Below are positions 11,364-20,746 of a stretch of DNA of 64,000 nucleotides, in pieces. The stretch is taken from positions 2,688,001-2,752,000 of the forward strand of contig NZ_BAABBQ010000001.1 of assembly GCF_039538045.1 (NCBI RefSeq). The letters run 5' to 3'. The position numbers and the translations under genes were made by a program. Origin of the DNA: Sphingomonas swuensis. GTDB lineage: Bacteria > Pseudomonadota > Alphaproteobacteria > Sphingomonadales > Sphingomonadaceae. Under the pieces are notes generated by a model. That model did no database searches. It was not told the DNA's origin and worked only from the letters and a program-made list of their open reading frames with translations. Position 1 is the stretch's first letter, and every line of letters begins with the position of its first letter.

Positions 11364-12686
11364 TCAGCGGGCCGCGGCCCGAACCTTCGCCTTGTCCCCG
11401 CCGTCGCGATCGTTGAGCGCCGCAAGCACCGGCGCGTCGCGCTTGTAGAGGTCGGCATAGCGGACGACGTTGCCGTCGGTCAGCGCCGCCACCGAGAAAT
11501 AGACGATATAGACCGGCAGCGGCTTCACGAAGTTGGCCTGCACCGTCTTCTTGGCGGTCAGCGTCTCGTCGATCCTGGCCTGGGTCCACTCCCCGCCATC
11601 GTCGCCAAGCAGCTCGGCCGCGAGGTCGAGGATGTGCTCGGTCCGGATGCAGCCATGGCTGAGGAAGCGCGAGCGGGCGTCGAACAGACCGCGATTGTTC
11701 GTGTCGTGCAGATAGATGTTCTGCGGATTGTACATCACGAACTTGATCTTGCCGAGCGCGTTGCCCGGCCCCGGCGGCTGCCGCCAGCGCTGGACCTTGC
11801 CGTCCTTGCCCTTGACCGCGACGTAGCCGCCCTTGCCGGCGACTTCGGCTGACAGGCTCGGCGGGACCTCCCACCAGGGATTGAGAATGACGCCAGTCGC
11901 CTGCACCGCGAGCTGCGGGGTCGGAGTCTTGACCGCTCCGGCGATCGCCCGGTGCTTCCAGCGGGTGACACTGTTCTCGACCAGGGTCGCATGCTCGCCC
12001 GGCACGTTGACGATGATGTAGCGGCTGCCGAGGTCGCGCGGCAGCCAGCGCCAGCGGTCCATGTTGAGGCGGATCTTGCCCAGCGTCGCGGCGTCGCCCT
12101 CGGCCTTGACCAGCGCCGCCTTGAGCGAGCCATATTGCGGGTGGGTGGGAAGCAGCCCGTCGAGGGTCGCGGCGATCCCGGCGCCGCCGAGCGCGCGGTC
12201 GAGCAGTTCGCGGCTTCGTCCTTCAGGCAGGTCGGGGTCCTTGACGAACCACTGGACCCGGGCCGAGCCGCGGACATGGCCAAGCGCCAGGTCGCGCGCG
12301 AGTTTCTCCCAGGTCGCGTTGGCGGCCTTGGAGATGGTCGCCGGATCCTGCCCGCGAAGCGCGACGTCGAGCAGCGAGACATCGTAGTCGCGCGGATCGA
12401 GACCCTCGCGACCGACACCCTTGGCGTAGGTGGAAAGCTCCAGTGCCTGCGCCGGAGTCCAGACCGCCGGCGGAAGCACCGGAACAACCGGCTCGGCCGC
12501 CACCGCGGTGCCGGGTGCGGGCTCCGGGGCGAGCGGATCGACCCTGGCCGGCTGAACCGCCGGACGGACGGCCGGCACGGCCGCCGTCGGCGCGCTCGGC
12601 GCCGGAGCCCGCGTGGTCGCCACCTGGGCCATCGCCGTCCCTGTCGTCAGAGCCAGCATCGTCGAAGCCGCAAACCACCCGCGCAT
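11364..12686 (-). CDS. L,D-transpeptidase family protein (YcbB/LdtD-like)
   Basis: A 440-residue protein. The start MRGWFAASTMLALTTGTAMAQ gives a signal peptide; an in-frame ATG nine codons upstream (MIFGWGDET) is an alternative. A Pro/Ala linker, then a scaffold region (about residues 70-250), then the YkuD domain beginning YIIVNVPGEHATLVE and containing the catalytic SHGCIRTEH motif. This layout is that of the large LdtD class, which makes 3-3 cross-links in peptidoglycan. It is convergent with the YkuD_2-like gene. Confidence 0.9.
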   Translation of the reverse strand: MRGWFAASTMLALTTGTAMAQVATTRAPAPSAPTAAVPAVRPAVQPARVDPLAPEPAPGTAVAAEPVVPVLPPAVWTPAQALELSTYAKGVGREGLDPRDYDVSLLDVALRGQDPATISKAANATWEKLARDLALGHVRGSARVQWFVKDPDLPEGRSRELLDRALGGAGIAATLDGLLPTHPQYGSLKAALVKAEGDAATLGKIRLNMDRWRWLPRDLGSRYIIVNVPGEHATLVENSVTRWKHRAIAGAVKTPTPQLAVQATGVILNPWWEVPPSLSAEVAGKGGYVAVKGKDGKVQRWRQPPGPGNALGKIKFVMYNPQNIYLHDTNNRGLFDARSRFLSHGCIRTEHILDLAAELLGDDGGEWTQARIDETLTAKKTVQANFVKPLPVYIVYFSVAALTDGNVVRYADLYKRDAPVLAALNDRDGGDKAKVRAAAR

Positions 12687-12938
12687 CGTCTCGTCACCCC
12701 ACCCAAAAATCATGTCGCGACCGCTTCTGGCCGTTCCTCCTGTTACCGCAGATGAACGCCGCGCTCCAGTGTCCGCGCCGCAACATGAGGGCAGGTCGTC
12801 GTCACTTTTCGGCTGCGACCTCCACGACTTAGGTCTCACTGGCCTTTTTCAGAAAGATGCGTCATAGGCGCTCGCTTGCGTCAGGCCCGGCAGGTGCCGA
12901 CGGGCGTCATTCATCATCCGAGTGGAGTAACGGGCAAC

Positions 12939-13253
12939 GTGGCCATCGACGTGACCATTGCCGAGCAGATCGAGCCTGGAGAGCGCCGGCGGGAGCCGCG
13001 CTCGCCGGTCGACCTCGAGGCGCACGTCCGCGAGCTGGGCGCGACCGGGACCGAGGCGCGGCTGATCAACATCTCCGCTACTGGCTTCATGGCCGAGACA
13101 ACCGCCGAATATGAAGTCGGAGCGCGCGTCTGGCTGATCCTGCCCGGCCGCGAGCGGGCGAGCGCCGTCGTCCGCTGGACCGCCGCCGGCAAGTTGGGCG
13201 CGCAGTTCGCCGAGCCGCTCAGCGACGAGGCGCTGGGCCAGATCGGGGTCTGA
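12939..13253 (+). CDS. PilZ domain protein
   Basis: About 104 residues from a GTG start (AIDVTIAEQIEPGERRREPR) with GGAG 11 bases upstream; a TTG at 12876 would add 21 residues of poor character. The PilZ c-di-GMP motifs are both visible: ERRREPR near the N-terminus and NISATGF about 35 residues later. It ends with VVRWTAAGKLGAQFAEPL. It is probably a c-di-GMP receptor, and the target is not evident from its neighbours. Confidence 0.8.
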   Translation: MAIDVTIAEQIEPGERRREPRSPVDLEAHVRELGATGTEARLINISATGFMAETTAEYEVGARVWLILPGRERASAVVRWTAAGKLGAQFAEPLSDEALGQIGV

Positions 13254-13257
13254 GCAC

Positions 13258-13917
13258 CTAGCGCTCGAGCTTGGCGAGTGCCCGCTGGACGGTGGGCAGA
13301 ATGCCCGTCACCATTCGCTTCACGCCCTCGAAGTTGGGGTGCACGCCGTCGCCGAGGAGCAGCGCCCGGTTGCCGACCACGCCCTGGAGGAAGAAGGGGT
13401 AGAGGTCGGCGTCATACTTCCGCGCCAGTGCCGGGAAGATGGCCTCGTAGCGGCGGCGATAGTCGGGACCAAGGTTCGGTGCCGCGAGCATTCCGGCGAC
13501 CACGACCGGAATGCCCTGCTTGTCGAGTTCGCTCAGGATCGCTTCGAGATTGGCCTCGGTGACCCTTGGGTCGACCCCGCGGAGCATGTCGTTGGCGCCC
13601 AGCTCGACGATCGCGAGATCGGGCTTCTGACCGAGGCGCTGGAGCGTCCAACCTAACCTTGCCCGTCCACCCGAAGTAGTATCGCCCGATACGCCCGCAT
13701 CGTGGACACGGGCCTTGATCCCGTGCCGCCGGAGCGAATCCTGAAGCTGCGGGGCGAAGCCGAGCCCCCGTCCCAGCCCGTAACCGGCGGTCAGGCTGTC
13801 GCCGAAGGCAAGGATCAGCGGCCCCTCCACCTTGCCCTGCGGCGCCTGGGCGGTGGCCGGAATGGCCGAGGTCGCCGCGGCGATGAACGGGAGGAGGTGG
13901 CGGAACATCATGACCAT
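13258..13917 (-). CDS. tesA: Arylesterase / lysophospholipase (GDSL family)
   Basis: A 219-residue SGNH hydrolase with a signal peptide (RHLLPFIAAATSAIPATAQA). The four blocks are present: LILAFGDSLTAGYG with the catalytic Ser, AGVSGDTTSGG, VELGANDMLRG, and DGVHPNFEG with Asp and His. It is divergent from an ABC transporter pair, the same arrangement as tesA / ybbA-ybbP in E. coli. The start may be ATG at 13917 or two codons later. Confidence 0.93.
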   Translation of the reverse strand: MVMMFRHLLPFIAAATSAIPATAQAPQGKVEGPLILAFGDSLTAGYGLGRGLGFAPQLQDSLRRHGIKARVHDAGVSGDTTSGGRARLGWTLQRLGQKPDLAIVELGANDMLRGVDPRVTEANLEAILSELDKQGIPVVVAGMLAAPNLGPDYRRRYEAIFPALARKYDADLYPFFLQGVVGNRALLLGDGVHPNFEGVKRMVTGILPTVQRALAKLER

Positions 13918-13964
13918 CTAGGCCATTGCCGCCTGCCTTCAAGCTTCCTAGCTCATCAGGTGAC

Positions 13965-14636
13965 ATGACCGAACCCCTGATCCAGCTCGACGACGTCCAT
14001 CTCACCCTCGGTCGTGGAGCGGCCCGCACCGACATCCTGCGCGGGGTCAGCCTCGCCGTCCAACCGGGCGAAACGGTGGCGGTGCTGGGCGCCTCGGGAT
14101 CGGGCAAGAGCTCGCTGATGGCGATCATCGCCGGGCTAGAGCGTGCCACCTCCGGCTCGGCCCGCGTCCTGGGAGAAGACGTGAGTAAGCTGAGCGAGGA
14201 TGCGCTGGCTCGGCTTCGCGGCCGTGCGATCGGGGTCGTCCTCCAGGCCTTCCACCTGCTCCCCACCATGACCGCGCTCCAGAACGTGATGGTTCCGATG
14301 GAGCTGGCCGGGACCGCCGACCCGCTGGGACGCGCCAAGGCCGAGCTTGCCGCGGTCGGGCTGGAGGCGCGCGAGGACCATTATCCCACGCAATTGTCCG
14401 GCGGCGAGCAGCAACGGGTGGCGATCGCACGTGCCACGGCGCCGACGCCGAGGCTCCTGCTGGCCGATGAGCCGACGGGCAACCTCGACGCGGCGACCGG
14501 CGCGAAGATCATCGACCTGCTGTTCGACCGAGTGGCTGCCGCCGGGGCCGGGCTGCTGGTCATCACTCACGATCCCGCCGTGGCCGAACGCGCCGGGCGG
14601 ACCATCAGGATCGCCGACGGACTGCTCGCGGCATGA
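13965..14636 (+). CDS. ybbA: ABC transporter ATP-binding protein (YbbA/LolD type)
   Basis: A 223-residue ATPase. AGGTGA lies just before the ATG (MTEPLIQLDDV). Walker A is GASGSGKSSL, the Q-loop follows, the signature is LSGGEQQRVAIARA and Walker B is LLLADEPTGNLD. It belongs to the MacB/LolD class that works with FtsX-type permeases. Its stop overlaps the start of the permease gene (ATGA). The substrate is not known; the neighbouring tesA suggests lipid or envelope material. Confidence 0.92.
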   Translation: MTEPLIQLDDVHLTLGRGAARTDILRGVSLAVQPGETVAVLGASGSGKSSLMAIIAGLERATSGSARVLGEDVSKLSEDALARLRGRAIGVVLQAFHLLPTMTALQNVMVPMELAGTADPLGRAKAELAAVGLEAREDHYPTQLSGGEQQRVAIARATAPTPRLLLADEPTGNLDAATGAKIIDLLFDRVAAAGAGLLVITHDPAVAERAGRTIRIADGLLAA

Positions 14637-17110
14637 GTGCCGGACTGACGCTCGCCCGGCGTGATCTCGCCGGGGGGATCGGAGGGCTGTGGCTGCTGTT
14701 CGTCTGCCTCGCGATCGCGGTCGCTGGGCTTGCCGCAGTCACCAGCCTCGCCAGTTCGATCCGCTCGACCATCGACGGCAACGCCCGCGAACTGCTTGGC
14801 GGGGACCTTTCCTTGTCGGTCGCGCAGCGCTCGGCCACTGCCCAAGAACGACTGGCGCTCGCCGAGCTTGGAACGGTTCGCGAGAGCATCACGCTGCGAA
14901 GCACCGCGCAGGTCGCCGACCAGACCGCGCTGGTCGAGCTGTCGGGCATCGGGCGCGGCTGGCCCGCGGCGGGGCAGGTGACGCTCGCCTCCGGAAGGAT
15001 GCCGCAAGGACCGGCCGAGGCGGCGATCGGCCGCGAACTGGCCGAGCGTTACGATCTTCGAGCCGGAAGTCCGCTGGTCGTCGGCTTTGGTCGCTTCACC
15101 GTCAGCGGCATCATCGCCGACCTCCCAGCGCCGTCCGGGTTCGCGCTCGCCCCGCCGGTACTGGTCGACCTCGACGGACTTGCCGCGACCGGGCTGGTGC
15201 AGCCCGGCAGTCTCTACACCAGCAGCTACCGGATCGCGCTTCCTGCTGGCGCGTCCACCGACGGCATCGGCCCTGCCTTCCAGAAGCGCTTCCCCGACGG
15301 CGGATGGCGCGTGACCGAGAAAGCGGACGCGGCGGGCGGAACCCGGCGCTTCACCGATCGGACCGGCCAGATGCTGCTCCTCATCGCGCTCGGAGCCCTC
15401 GGGATCGGCTCGATCGGCATCGCCAGCGCGGTCGGGGCGTTCGCTGCCAGCCGCCGCTCGACCATTGCCATCCTCAAGGTGCATGGCGCACGAAGCCGCG
15501 ACCTGCTGCTGATGCTGGGTTCAAGCGTCACCCTGCTTGCCCTCGCCGCCACCGCAGTCGGGCTGCTGATCGGCGCTTTCGTCCCCTCCATCGTCGGGCA
15601 GGCGGCGGGCGACCTCCTGCCCGTCACTCCGGATCCCCGCCCGCAATGGGGAGCGCTCGGACAGTCCGCGCTGTTCGGCCTGCTCGTCACCCTTGCTGCC
15701 GCCTGGGCGCCGCTGGCACGGGCCGCCCGCGCCCGCCCGGCCCCCACCCTCCGCGGGGATCTTGACGACAGCGCCGGTTCGTGGCGCGACCTCATCGTGC
15801 CGCTTGCCGCCGGAGCGGCGGTGATCGGCCTTGCCCTGATGACCTCGGAGCGCATCGCGATCACCTTGTCGGCGATCGTGGGCGGGTTCGTGCTCGCGGC
15901 CCTGTTCGCCGCTGCCGGATGGCTGCTCGCCCGCACCGCACGGGCGGCCGGCGGGCGCGGCGGGCCCCTGACCAGGCTCGGCCTTGCCGCCCTTCACCGT
16001 CCGGGCGCCGCGACCATCCGGCTGAGCGTCGCGCTCGGGCTTGGCCTGTCGCTGCTGGTCGCCCTCGCCGGCATCGGCGGAAGCGTCCGGCAGGAGCTTG
16101 GCGGAAGCATCCCGGCCAAGGCCCCGGCCCTGTTCATGCTCGACATTCCGGCGAACGAGGAAGCCCACTTCCGTGCCCTTGCGGCCGAGCGCCTGCCCGA
16201 CGCCGACCTGCGCCTCGTGCCCTCGCTGCGCGGTCCCGTCACCGCATTGAACGGACAGCCCGTCTCCGCGCTCAAGGCGATCCCGGAGGGCGCGTGGATC
16301 CTGCGCGGCGACCGCGGCCTGACCTTCGCGGCCGAGCTTCCGGTCGGCAACGAAGTCGTCGAAGGCCGCTGGTGGCCAGCCGACTACAAGGGCCCACCGC
16401 TGGTCAGCCTCGATGTCGAGGCTGCCCGCGCGCTCAACCTCAAGATCGGCGATACGCTGACGGTCGCGGTGCTCGGCGTCCCGATCGAGGCGCGGATCGC
16501 CTCCTTCCGGACAATCGACTGGCGCAGCTTCGGCTTCAATTTTGCGATCATCTTCGCACCCGGCACGCTCGAGAGCGCTCCCTACACGCTGATGGCCACC
16601 GCCGCCCCTCCCAAGGGAAGCTCGACCATCGCCTTCGAACGAGCGCTCGCGCAGGCCCTGCCGATGGTCAGCACCATCCGCGTGAGCGATGTCGTGAGCC
16701 GGGTCACGGCGATCCTCGAAGGCCTCGACGCTGCCATCAGGCTCGCGACCGCGGTCGCCATCCTGATCGGTGTGGCGGTACTGGCCGGCGCGGTCACTGC
16801 CACTCGCCGGACGCGGATGCGCGAAAGCGTGCTTCTCAAGCTCGTCGGAGCGACCCGCGGACAGGTGCTCGCCGCCCAGGCGATCGAGTTCCTGGCGATG
16901 AGCGGGGGGATCGTCGCCCTTGCCTTTCTGGCGGGAACGGCGGCGGCCTGGGGCGTCGTGACGCAGCTGTTCGACCTGCCTTTCAGGCCGGACTGGCCGA
17001 GCCTCCTGCTGCTGCCCATCGCAGGAATGGTGGTGGCCGTCGCGACCGCATTGCTCGCTGCCTGGCCCGCCCTTCGTGTCCGCCCGGCCACAGCCTTGCG
17101 AACGGTCTGA
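14633..17110 (+). CDS. ybbP: ABC transporter permease (YbbP type, FtsX domains)
   Basis: An 825-residue permease, the partner of the preceding ATPase. There is an N-terminal helix (GLWLLFVCLAIAVAGLAAV), a large periplasmic region, a block of helices at about residues 245-420, a second periplasmic region, and three C-terminal helices around ATAVAILIGVAVLAGAVTA and FLAMSGGIVALAFLAGTA. Two FtsX-like domains and the length match E. coli YbbP (about 800 residues). Function in the family is unproven, with envelope lipid or toxic-metabolite export proposed. Confidence 0.92.
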   Translation: MSAGLTLARRDLAGGIGGLWLLFVCLAIAVAGLAAVTSLASSIRSTIDGNARELLGGDLSLSVAQRSATAQERLALAELGTVRESITLRSTAQVADQTALVELSGIGRGWPAAGQVTLASGRMPQGPAEAAIGRELAERYDLRAGSPLVVGFGRFTVSGIIADLPAPSGFALAPPVLVDLDGLAATGLVQPGSLYTSSYRIALPAGASTDGIGPAFQKRFPDGGWRVTEKADAAGGTRRFTDRTGQMLLLIALGALGIGSIGIASAVGAFAASRRSTIAILKVHGARSRDLLLMLGSSVTLLALAATAVGLLIGAFVPSIVGQAAGDLLPVTPDPRPQWGALGQSALFGLLVTLAAAWAPLARAARARPAPTLRGDLDDSAGSWRDLIVPLAAGAAVIGLALMTSERIAITLSAIVGGFVLAALFAAAGWLLARTARAAGGRGGPLTRLGLAALHRPGAATIRLSVALGLGLSLLVALAGIGGSVRQELGGSIPAKAPALFMLDIPANEEAHFRALAAERLPDADLRLVPSLRGPVTALNGQPVSALKAIPEGAWILRGDRGLTFAAELPVGNEVVEGRWWPADYKGPPLVSLDVEAARALNLKIGDTLTVAVLGVPIEARIASFRTIDWRSFGFNFAIIFAPGTLESAPYTLMATAAPPKGSSTIAFERALAQALPMVSTIRVSDVVSRVTAILEGLDAAIRLATAVAILIGVAVLAGAVTATRRTRMRESVLLKLVGATRGQVLAAQAIEFLAMSGGIVALAFLAGTAAAWGVVTQLFDLPFRPDWPSLLLLPIAGMVVAVATALLAAWPALRVRPATALRTV

Positions 17111-17174
17111 CTGCCAAAAGCATCACGGAACCATCGTCCGCGGGTCGAAGTTTTACCGGGCGAAAGGACTTCCT

Positions 17175-17435
17175 ATGGCGAATTTTGCCACCCTCGGAGA
17201 ACTCGGTCTCAAGCATGATCCCAAGGGTCGCGGCTATCACGCCGTGTATCGGGAGCATGAGGTCAACCACTGCCCCGGCTGCGGCCGCACGCACTGGCTG
17301 ATCGGACGCATGTCGGCCGAATGCGCCTTCTGTGCCACGGCCCTGCCGCTGGCCGAAGCCAGCACCCGCCATCATCACGGCCCCGCGGTCATCCAGCACC
17401 GCAATCGCAACAACGGACACGCCTGGGCGGCGTAA
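17175..17435 (+). CDS. Small putative zinc-ribbon protein
   Basis: An 86-residue protein (MANFATLGELGLKHDPKGRG), with AAAGGA seven bases before the ATG. Two Cys pairs, CPGCGRTHW and CAFCATAL, are spaced like a zinc ribbon, and a His-rich stretch (TRHHHGPAVIQH) follows. I do not recognise a named family. It is not overlapped by ybbP and probably has its own promoter. Confidence 0.7.
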   Translation: MANFATLGELGLKHDPKGRGYHAVYREHEVNHCPGCGRTHWLIGRMSAECAFCATALPLAEASTRHHHGPAVIQHRNRNNGHAWAA

Positions 17436-17501
17436 CGAGACGTCCCCTCGGCTTCAGGGAAGGGACTGCGGCCCAGCGCCGCACCCGCCGAACGGGGACG
17501 A

Positions 17502-18386
17502 CTAACGCGGAGAAGGAAGCGCCGGTGTCCGCCTGACGGGCACCGGCGCATTGCATAGGTCGACCCCGCCGGCCGGCACCTGGAAGAAGGCATCGTTGCG
17601 GTTGGCCCGCGCCCGCACGTAGGCGGCGAAGCTGGCACTGCCTGTCCGCATCACCTGGAAGCTCGGTCGTCCCGCGGCCGGAAGCGCCGAGGCCAGTCGC
17701 ACGGTGCGGATCGCTCGAGCCACCGTCCCCGCCTTGTAGAAACCGAGCGCCTCGGTCCCGCGCGGAAGGGCGGAAAGGTTCTCGATCCCCTCGACGACAC
17801 GTCCGACCAGCGCGATGTTTCGGTCGAGATGGCGCGGCGCCTGGCCGATCACCGCATAGAGCTCTCCGCCCGTCCCGGTATCGGGCGCCATGTCGCGCCC
17901 GACCCCGACCATGCCGTAGCAATGGGCAAGATTGGCCCGCCCGTTCCTCGGATTGTAGGCGATAGGCCAGCCGAGCGCATGACCGACCCGAGGCGCGTAA
18001 GGATCCGCGAAGCCGAGCGGCCGGATGGCCAGCCCCGCCATGGCCCGGTGATATTCGGCGGGTGGCTTCCTGACGACGCTCGCCGGCATTGTCGGGCCGC
18101 CTTCGTTCACGCCCCACTGCGCGACATAATTGTCCTGCACCCGGTAAACGCTCGACGCCTTCCAGTAATCGGCTCTAGCCAGCGCCCGAATGTTGGCGAC
18201 GTGCACCGGAGCGAAGGCCGGGGCGAGCTGGATCACCGTTCGCTGCCCGTCGGCATAGTCGATCACCATCAGGTCGTCGGGAGAGAGAGTTTCCCACGCC
18301 GTGGCGGGCGCCTGCGCGACGATGTCGCTCGGGGTCAGCGGCTTTGCCGCGGCGGCTTGGGCGAGGGCGAGGAGGAGCAGGCTCAT
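17502..18386 (-). CDS. Secreted cyclophilin-type peptidyl-prolyl isomerase (large form)
   Basis: A 294-residue protein with a short signal peptide (MSLLLLALAQAAAAKPLTP). The cyclophilin domain shows FAPVHVANIRALARADYWKA, VYRVQDNYVAQWGVN, NLAHCYGMVGVGRD, YAVIGQAPRHLDRNIALVG and GRVVEGIENLSALP. It is longer than a minimal cyclophilin because of insertions after the first motif and a C-terminal extension. It is divergent from purT, the starts being under 50 bases apart. Confidence 0.9.
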   Translation of the reverse strand: MSLLLLALAQAAAAKPLTPSDIVAQAPATAWETLSPDDLMVIDYADGQRTVIQLAPAFAPVHVANIRALARADYWKASSVYRVQDNYVAQWGVNEGGPTMPASVVRKPPAEYHRAMAGLAIRPLGFADPYAPRVGHALGWPIAYNPRNGRANLAHCYGMVGVGRDMAPDTGTGGELYAVIGQAPRHLDRNIALVGRVVEGIENLSALPRGTEALGFYKAGTVARAIRTVRLASALPAAGRPSFQVMRTGSASFAAYVRARANRNDAFFQVPAGGVDLCNAPVPVRRTPALPSPR

Positions 18387-18432
18387 GCCCTACCCTATCG
18401 CGTGCGAAACGCTTGCGGTAGGCATCATCGCC

Positions 18433-19608
18433 ATGTTCCTCGCCAAGTTCATGCTGCTCGGATCGGGCGAGCTCGGGCGCGAGTTCGCGATCGCCGCCAA
18501 GCGGCTCGGCTGCGAAGTCGTCGCCTGCGACCGCTACGCCGGTGCGCCCGCCATGCAGGTCGCCGATGCCTGCGAAGTCTTCTCGATGCTCGACGGCGCC
18601 GCGCTTCGTGCGGCGGTCGAGAAGCACCGTCCAGACCATATCGTCCCCGAGATCGAGGCGATCGACACGGCGACGCTGGCAGCGCTCGAGGGCGAAAGCT
18701 GGCACGTCGTGCCATCGGCCAGGGCCGCGCAGCTGACGATGAACCGCGACGGAATCCGGCGCTTCGCCGCCGAGGAACTCGGCCTCAAGACGAGCGGCTA
18801 TCGTTTCGCTGAGAGCGAAGAGGAAGCGGTCGAGGCTGCAGGGGTGGTGGGACTCCCCTGCGTGATCAAGCCGGTGATGTCCTCTTCGGGCAAGGGGCAG
18901 AGCGTCGCACGCACCATCGACGACGTCCGCACCGCCTTCCACTTCGCAATCGAGAAGATGCGGGGCGATCGCCCGCGGGTGATCGTCGAGGAGTTCATCC
19001 GCTTCGACAGCGAGATCACCCTGCTGACCGTCGCCTCAGCGGACGGCATCCACTTCTGCCCTCCGATCGGTCACCGCCAGGAAGGCGGCGACTATCGCGA
19101 AAGCTGGCAGCCCGCCGAGCTTGCGCCAGCCGTCCTCAACGACGCGCAGCAACAGGCCGCGACCATCGTGTCCGCGCTCGGTGGACGCGGCCTGTTCGGG
19201 GTCGAGTTCTTCATTGCCGGCGACCGCGCGATCTTCTCCGAGCTGAGCCCGCGCCCGCACGACACCGGAATGGTGACGCTGATCGGCCAGTCGCCCAACG
19301 AGTTCGAGCTCCACCTGCGTGCCATCCTCGGCCTGCCGGTCGCCCCGATCCTGACGCTTGGCCCGAGTGCCTCGGCGGTGATCCTCGCCGAGCGCGCCGG
19401 CCGCCGCTTCCGCTTTGACGGCGTCGCCGACGCACTTGCGCTCGGCACCGCCGAGACGCCTGTCGACCTGCGCCTGTTCGGCAAGCCAGAGACCCTGCCC
19501 GGGCGCCGCATGGGCGTGGCGCTTGCCCGCGCGTCGAGCGTTGAAGAGGCCGTAAGCAAGGCGACGAAGGCGGCGAATGCCGTCACCATCGCCGATGAGG
19601 AGGAGTAA
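18433..19608 (+). CDS. purT: Formate-dependent phosphoribosylglycinamide formyltransferase
   Basis: A 391-residue ATP-grasp enzyme that formylates GAR using formate and ATP in purine synthesis. The start at MFLAKFMLLGSGELGREFAI matches the E. coli enzyme length (392) and has GGTAGG ten bases upstream. An ATG at 18385 would also be in frame but overlaps the start of the divergent cyclophilin gene. Motifs include DRYAGAPAMQVAD, KPVMSSSGKGQ, GHRQEGGDYRESWQP and SPRPHDTGMVT. Confidence 0.95.
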   Translation: MFLAKFMLLGSGELGREFAIAAKRLGCEVVACDRYAGAPAMQVADACEVFSMLDGAALRAAVEKHRPDHIVPEIEAIDTATLAALEGESWHVVPSARAAQLTMNRDGIRRFAAEELGLKTSGYRFAESEEEAVEAAGVVGLPCVIKPVMSSSGKGQSVARTIDDVRTAFHFAIEKMRGDRPRVIVEEFIRFDSEITLLTVASADGIHFCPPIGHRQEGGDYRESWQPAELAPAVLNDAQQQAATIVSALGGRGLFGVEFFIAGDRAIFSELSPRPHDTGMVTLIGQSPNEFELHLRAILGLPVAPILTLGPSASAVILAERAGRRFRFDGVADALALGTAETPVDLRLFGKPETLPGRRMGVALARASSVEEAVSKATKAANAVTIADEEE

Positions 19609-19610
19609 GA

Positions 19611-20015
19611 ATGCGCCTGCCGACGATATTTGGCCTGTCCCTGCTTGCCGCCGCTTGCGACCAGGGCGAGCAGGCCACACCCAAGCAGCCCGAAATCGCG
19701 GTCCGCAGCGCCGAGCAGAACGCGCTCCACCAACTCAGCGATCAGAATCGCGACATCGCCTTGAAGCGCGCAATTCTCGCCAGCGGCCTTCGCTGCAAGC
19801 GGGTTGTCCGCTCGGGCTACGTCACCGAATATAAGAAACTGTCGATGTGGTCAGCGGACTGTGACGACAAGCGAAGCTGGGGAATCTTCGTGGGGGCCGA
19901 CGGCAGCGCTCAGGTCCGCCCCTGCACCGACATGGCCCGCTTCCAGCTTCCGGCCTGCACCATCGCCGCCGACCCGAGCGGGCGCGCAGCGAGAGGGATC
20001 ACGAAGCAGGGCTAA
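19611..20015 (+). CDS. Putative lipoprotein
   Basis: A 134-residue protein with a lipobox (MRLPTIFGLSLLAAAC), so probably lipid-anchored. The body contains four further Cys residues (LRCKR, SADCDDK, RPCTD, LPACTI), perhaps disulfide-paired. Its ribosome site (GAGGAGGAG) lies inside the end of purT, two bases from the ATG side, so it is likely co-transcribed with purT. No family recognised. Confidence 0.75.
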   Translation: MRLPTIFGLSLLAAACDQGEQATPKQPEIAVRSAEQNALHQLSDQNRDIALKRAILASGLRCKRVVRSGYVTEYKKLSMWSADCDDKRSWGIFVGADGSAQVRPCTDMARFQLPACTIAADPSGRAARGITKQG

Positions 20016-20093
20016 GGGGCTCCTCCCGGCAAGCACCGGGTTCAGGAGGCCTACGGCACCAACTGGGCCCTCCGGGTGGTTACCCGAGAAGGC

Positions 20094-20381
20094 TCAGTCG
20101 CAGCGGCGGCTTTCCTTATACTCGCCGCTCGCGGTCTTTTCGCGCACAACGATGCAATTGCCCTGACGGCTTTCCTCGCGCCAGCCACCACCGCTGGTGG
20201 CGACACGGTTGCCAGGCTTGGGCACGCGCTGACCGTTGCAGATCATGTAGTTCATGCCCGGAGGCGACGTGCAGCCCTGGCTCGGTGCCGCCTGCGCGAT
20301 GGCATCCGTCGGCGCACCCACCAGGCCGAGGCCGGCGAGGCCGATGCCTGCGGCGATGATGGTGCGGAAGAGGACGGTCAT
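20094..20381 (-). CDS. Small secreted protein of unknown function
   Basis: A 95-residue protein with a signal peptide (FRTIIAAGIGLAGLGLVGAPTDAIAQ) and a short mature part with four Cys residues (GCTSP, MICNG, GNCIV, RRCD). The mature part resembles small sphingomonad proteins without assigned function. It is transcribed towards the lipoprotein gene and has no partner. Confidence 0.65.
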   Translation of the reverse strand: MTVLFRTIIAAGIGLAGLGLVGAPTDAIAQAAPSQGCTSPPGMNYMICNGQRVPKPGNRVATSGGGWREESRQGNCIVVREKTASGEYKESRRCD

Positions 20382-20474
20382 CTGATTCGGGCTCCTGAAC
20401 GAAGCCTTCCAATAGACGAAGCGACCTTAACCGTCGATGGACGGCAGGTCGCTCTGTTCCTGCGATGAGTGGAT

Positions 20475-20493
20475 CCGGTCCGTTTAGGACCGG
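20475..20493 (-). terminator. Hairpin downstream of rpmJ
   Basis: A perfect 7-bp stem CCGGTCC / GGACCGG with loop GTTTA, six bases after the rpmJ stop. No T-run follows, so it is a weak intrinsic terminator or an mRNA 3'-end structure. Confidence 0.55.
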
Positions 20494-20499
20494 TTCAGC

Positions 20500-20625
20500 T
20501 CAGCCCTGGCGGGCCTTGAAGCGCCGGTTCGTCTTGTTGATGACGTAGGTGCGGCCGCGACGACGGATCACGCGGCAATCCCGGTGACGGTCCTTGAGGC
20601 TCTTGAGAGAATTGCGAATCTTCAT
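20500..20625 (-). CDS. rpmJ: 50S ribosomal protein L36
   Basis: A 41-residue basic protein beginning [17 protein letters not shown] and ending NRRFKARQG. It has the form of L36 common in proteobacteria outside the spc operon, with fewer Cys residues than the zinc-binding form. It is monocistronic. Confidence 0.93.
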   Translation of the reverse strand: MKIRNSLKSLKDRHRDCRVIRRRGRTYVINKTNRRFKARQG

Positions 20626-20746
20626 GACCGGGCCTGCCCGTTTCTTTGTTTCTTGTTGTCAGCTGACGCCCGGAAGGGCTTCGGTCGGGGCCACTATGGG
20701 AGGCGACGGCCCGAGTCAAGGTGAGGCGGTCGAAGCCGCCGCTCGC

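Noticed and set aside
18385-18432. Upstream ATG as the purT start
   Set aside because: It would overlap the divergent cyclophilin start and exceed the family length; the ATG at 18433 has a better ribosome site.
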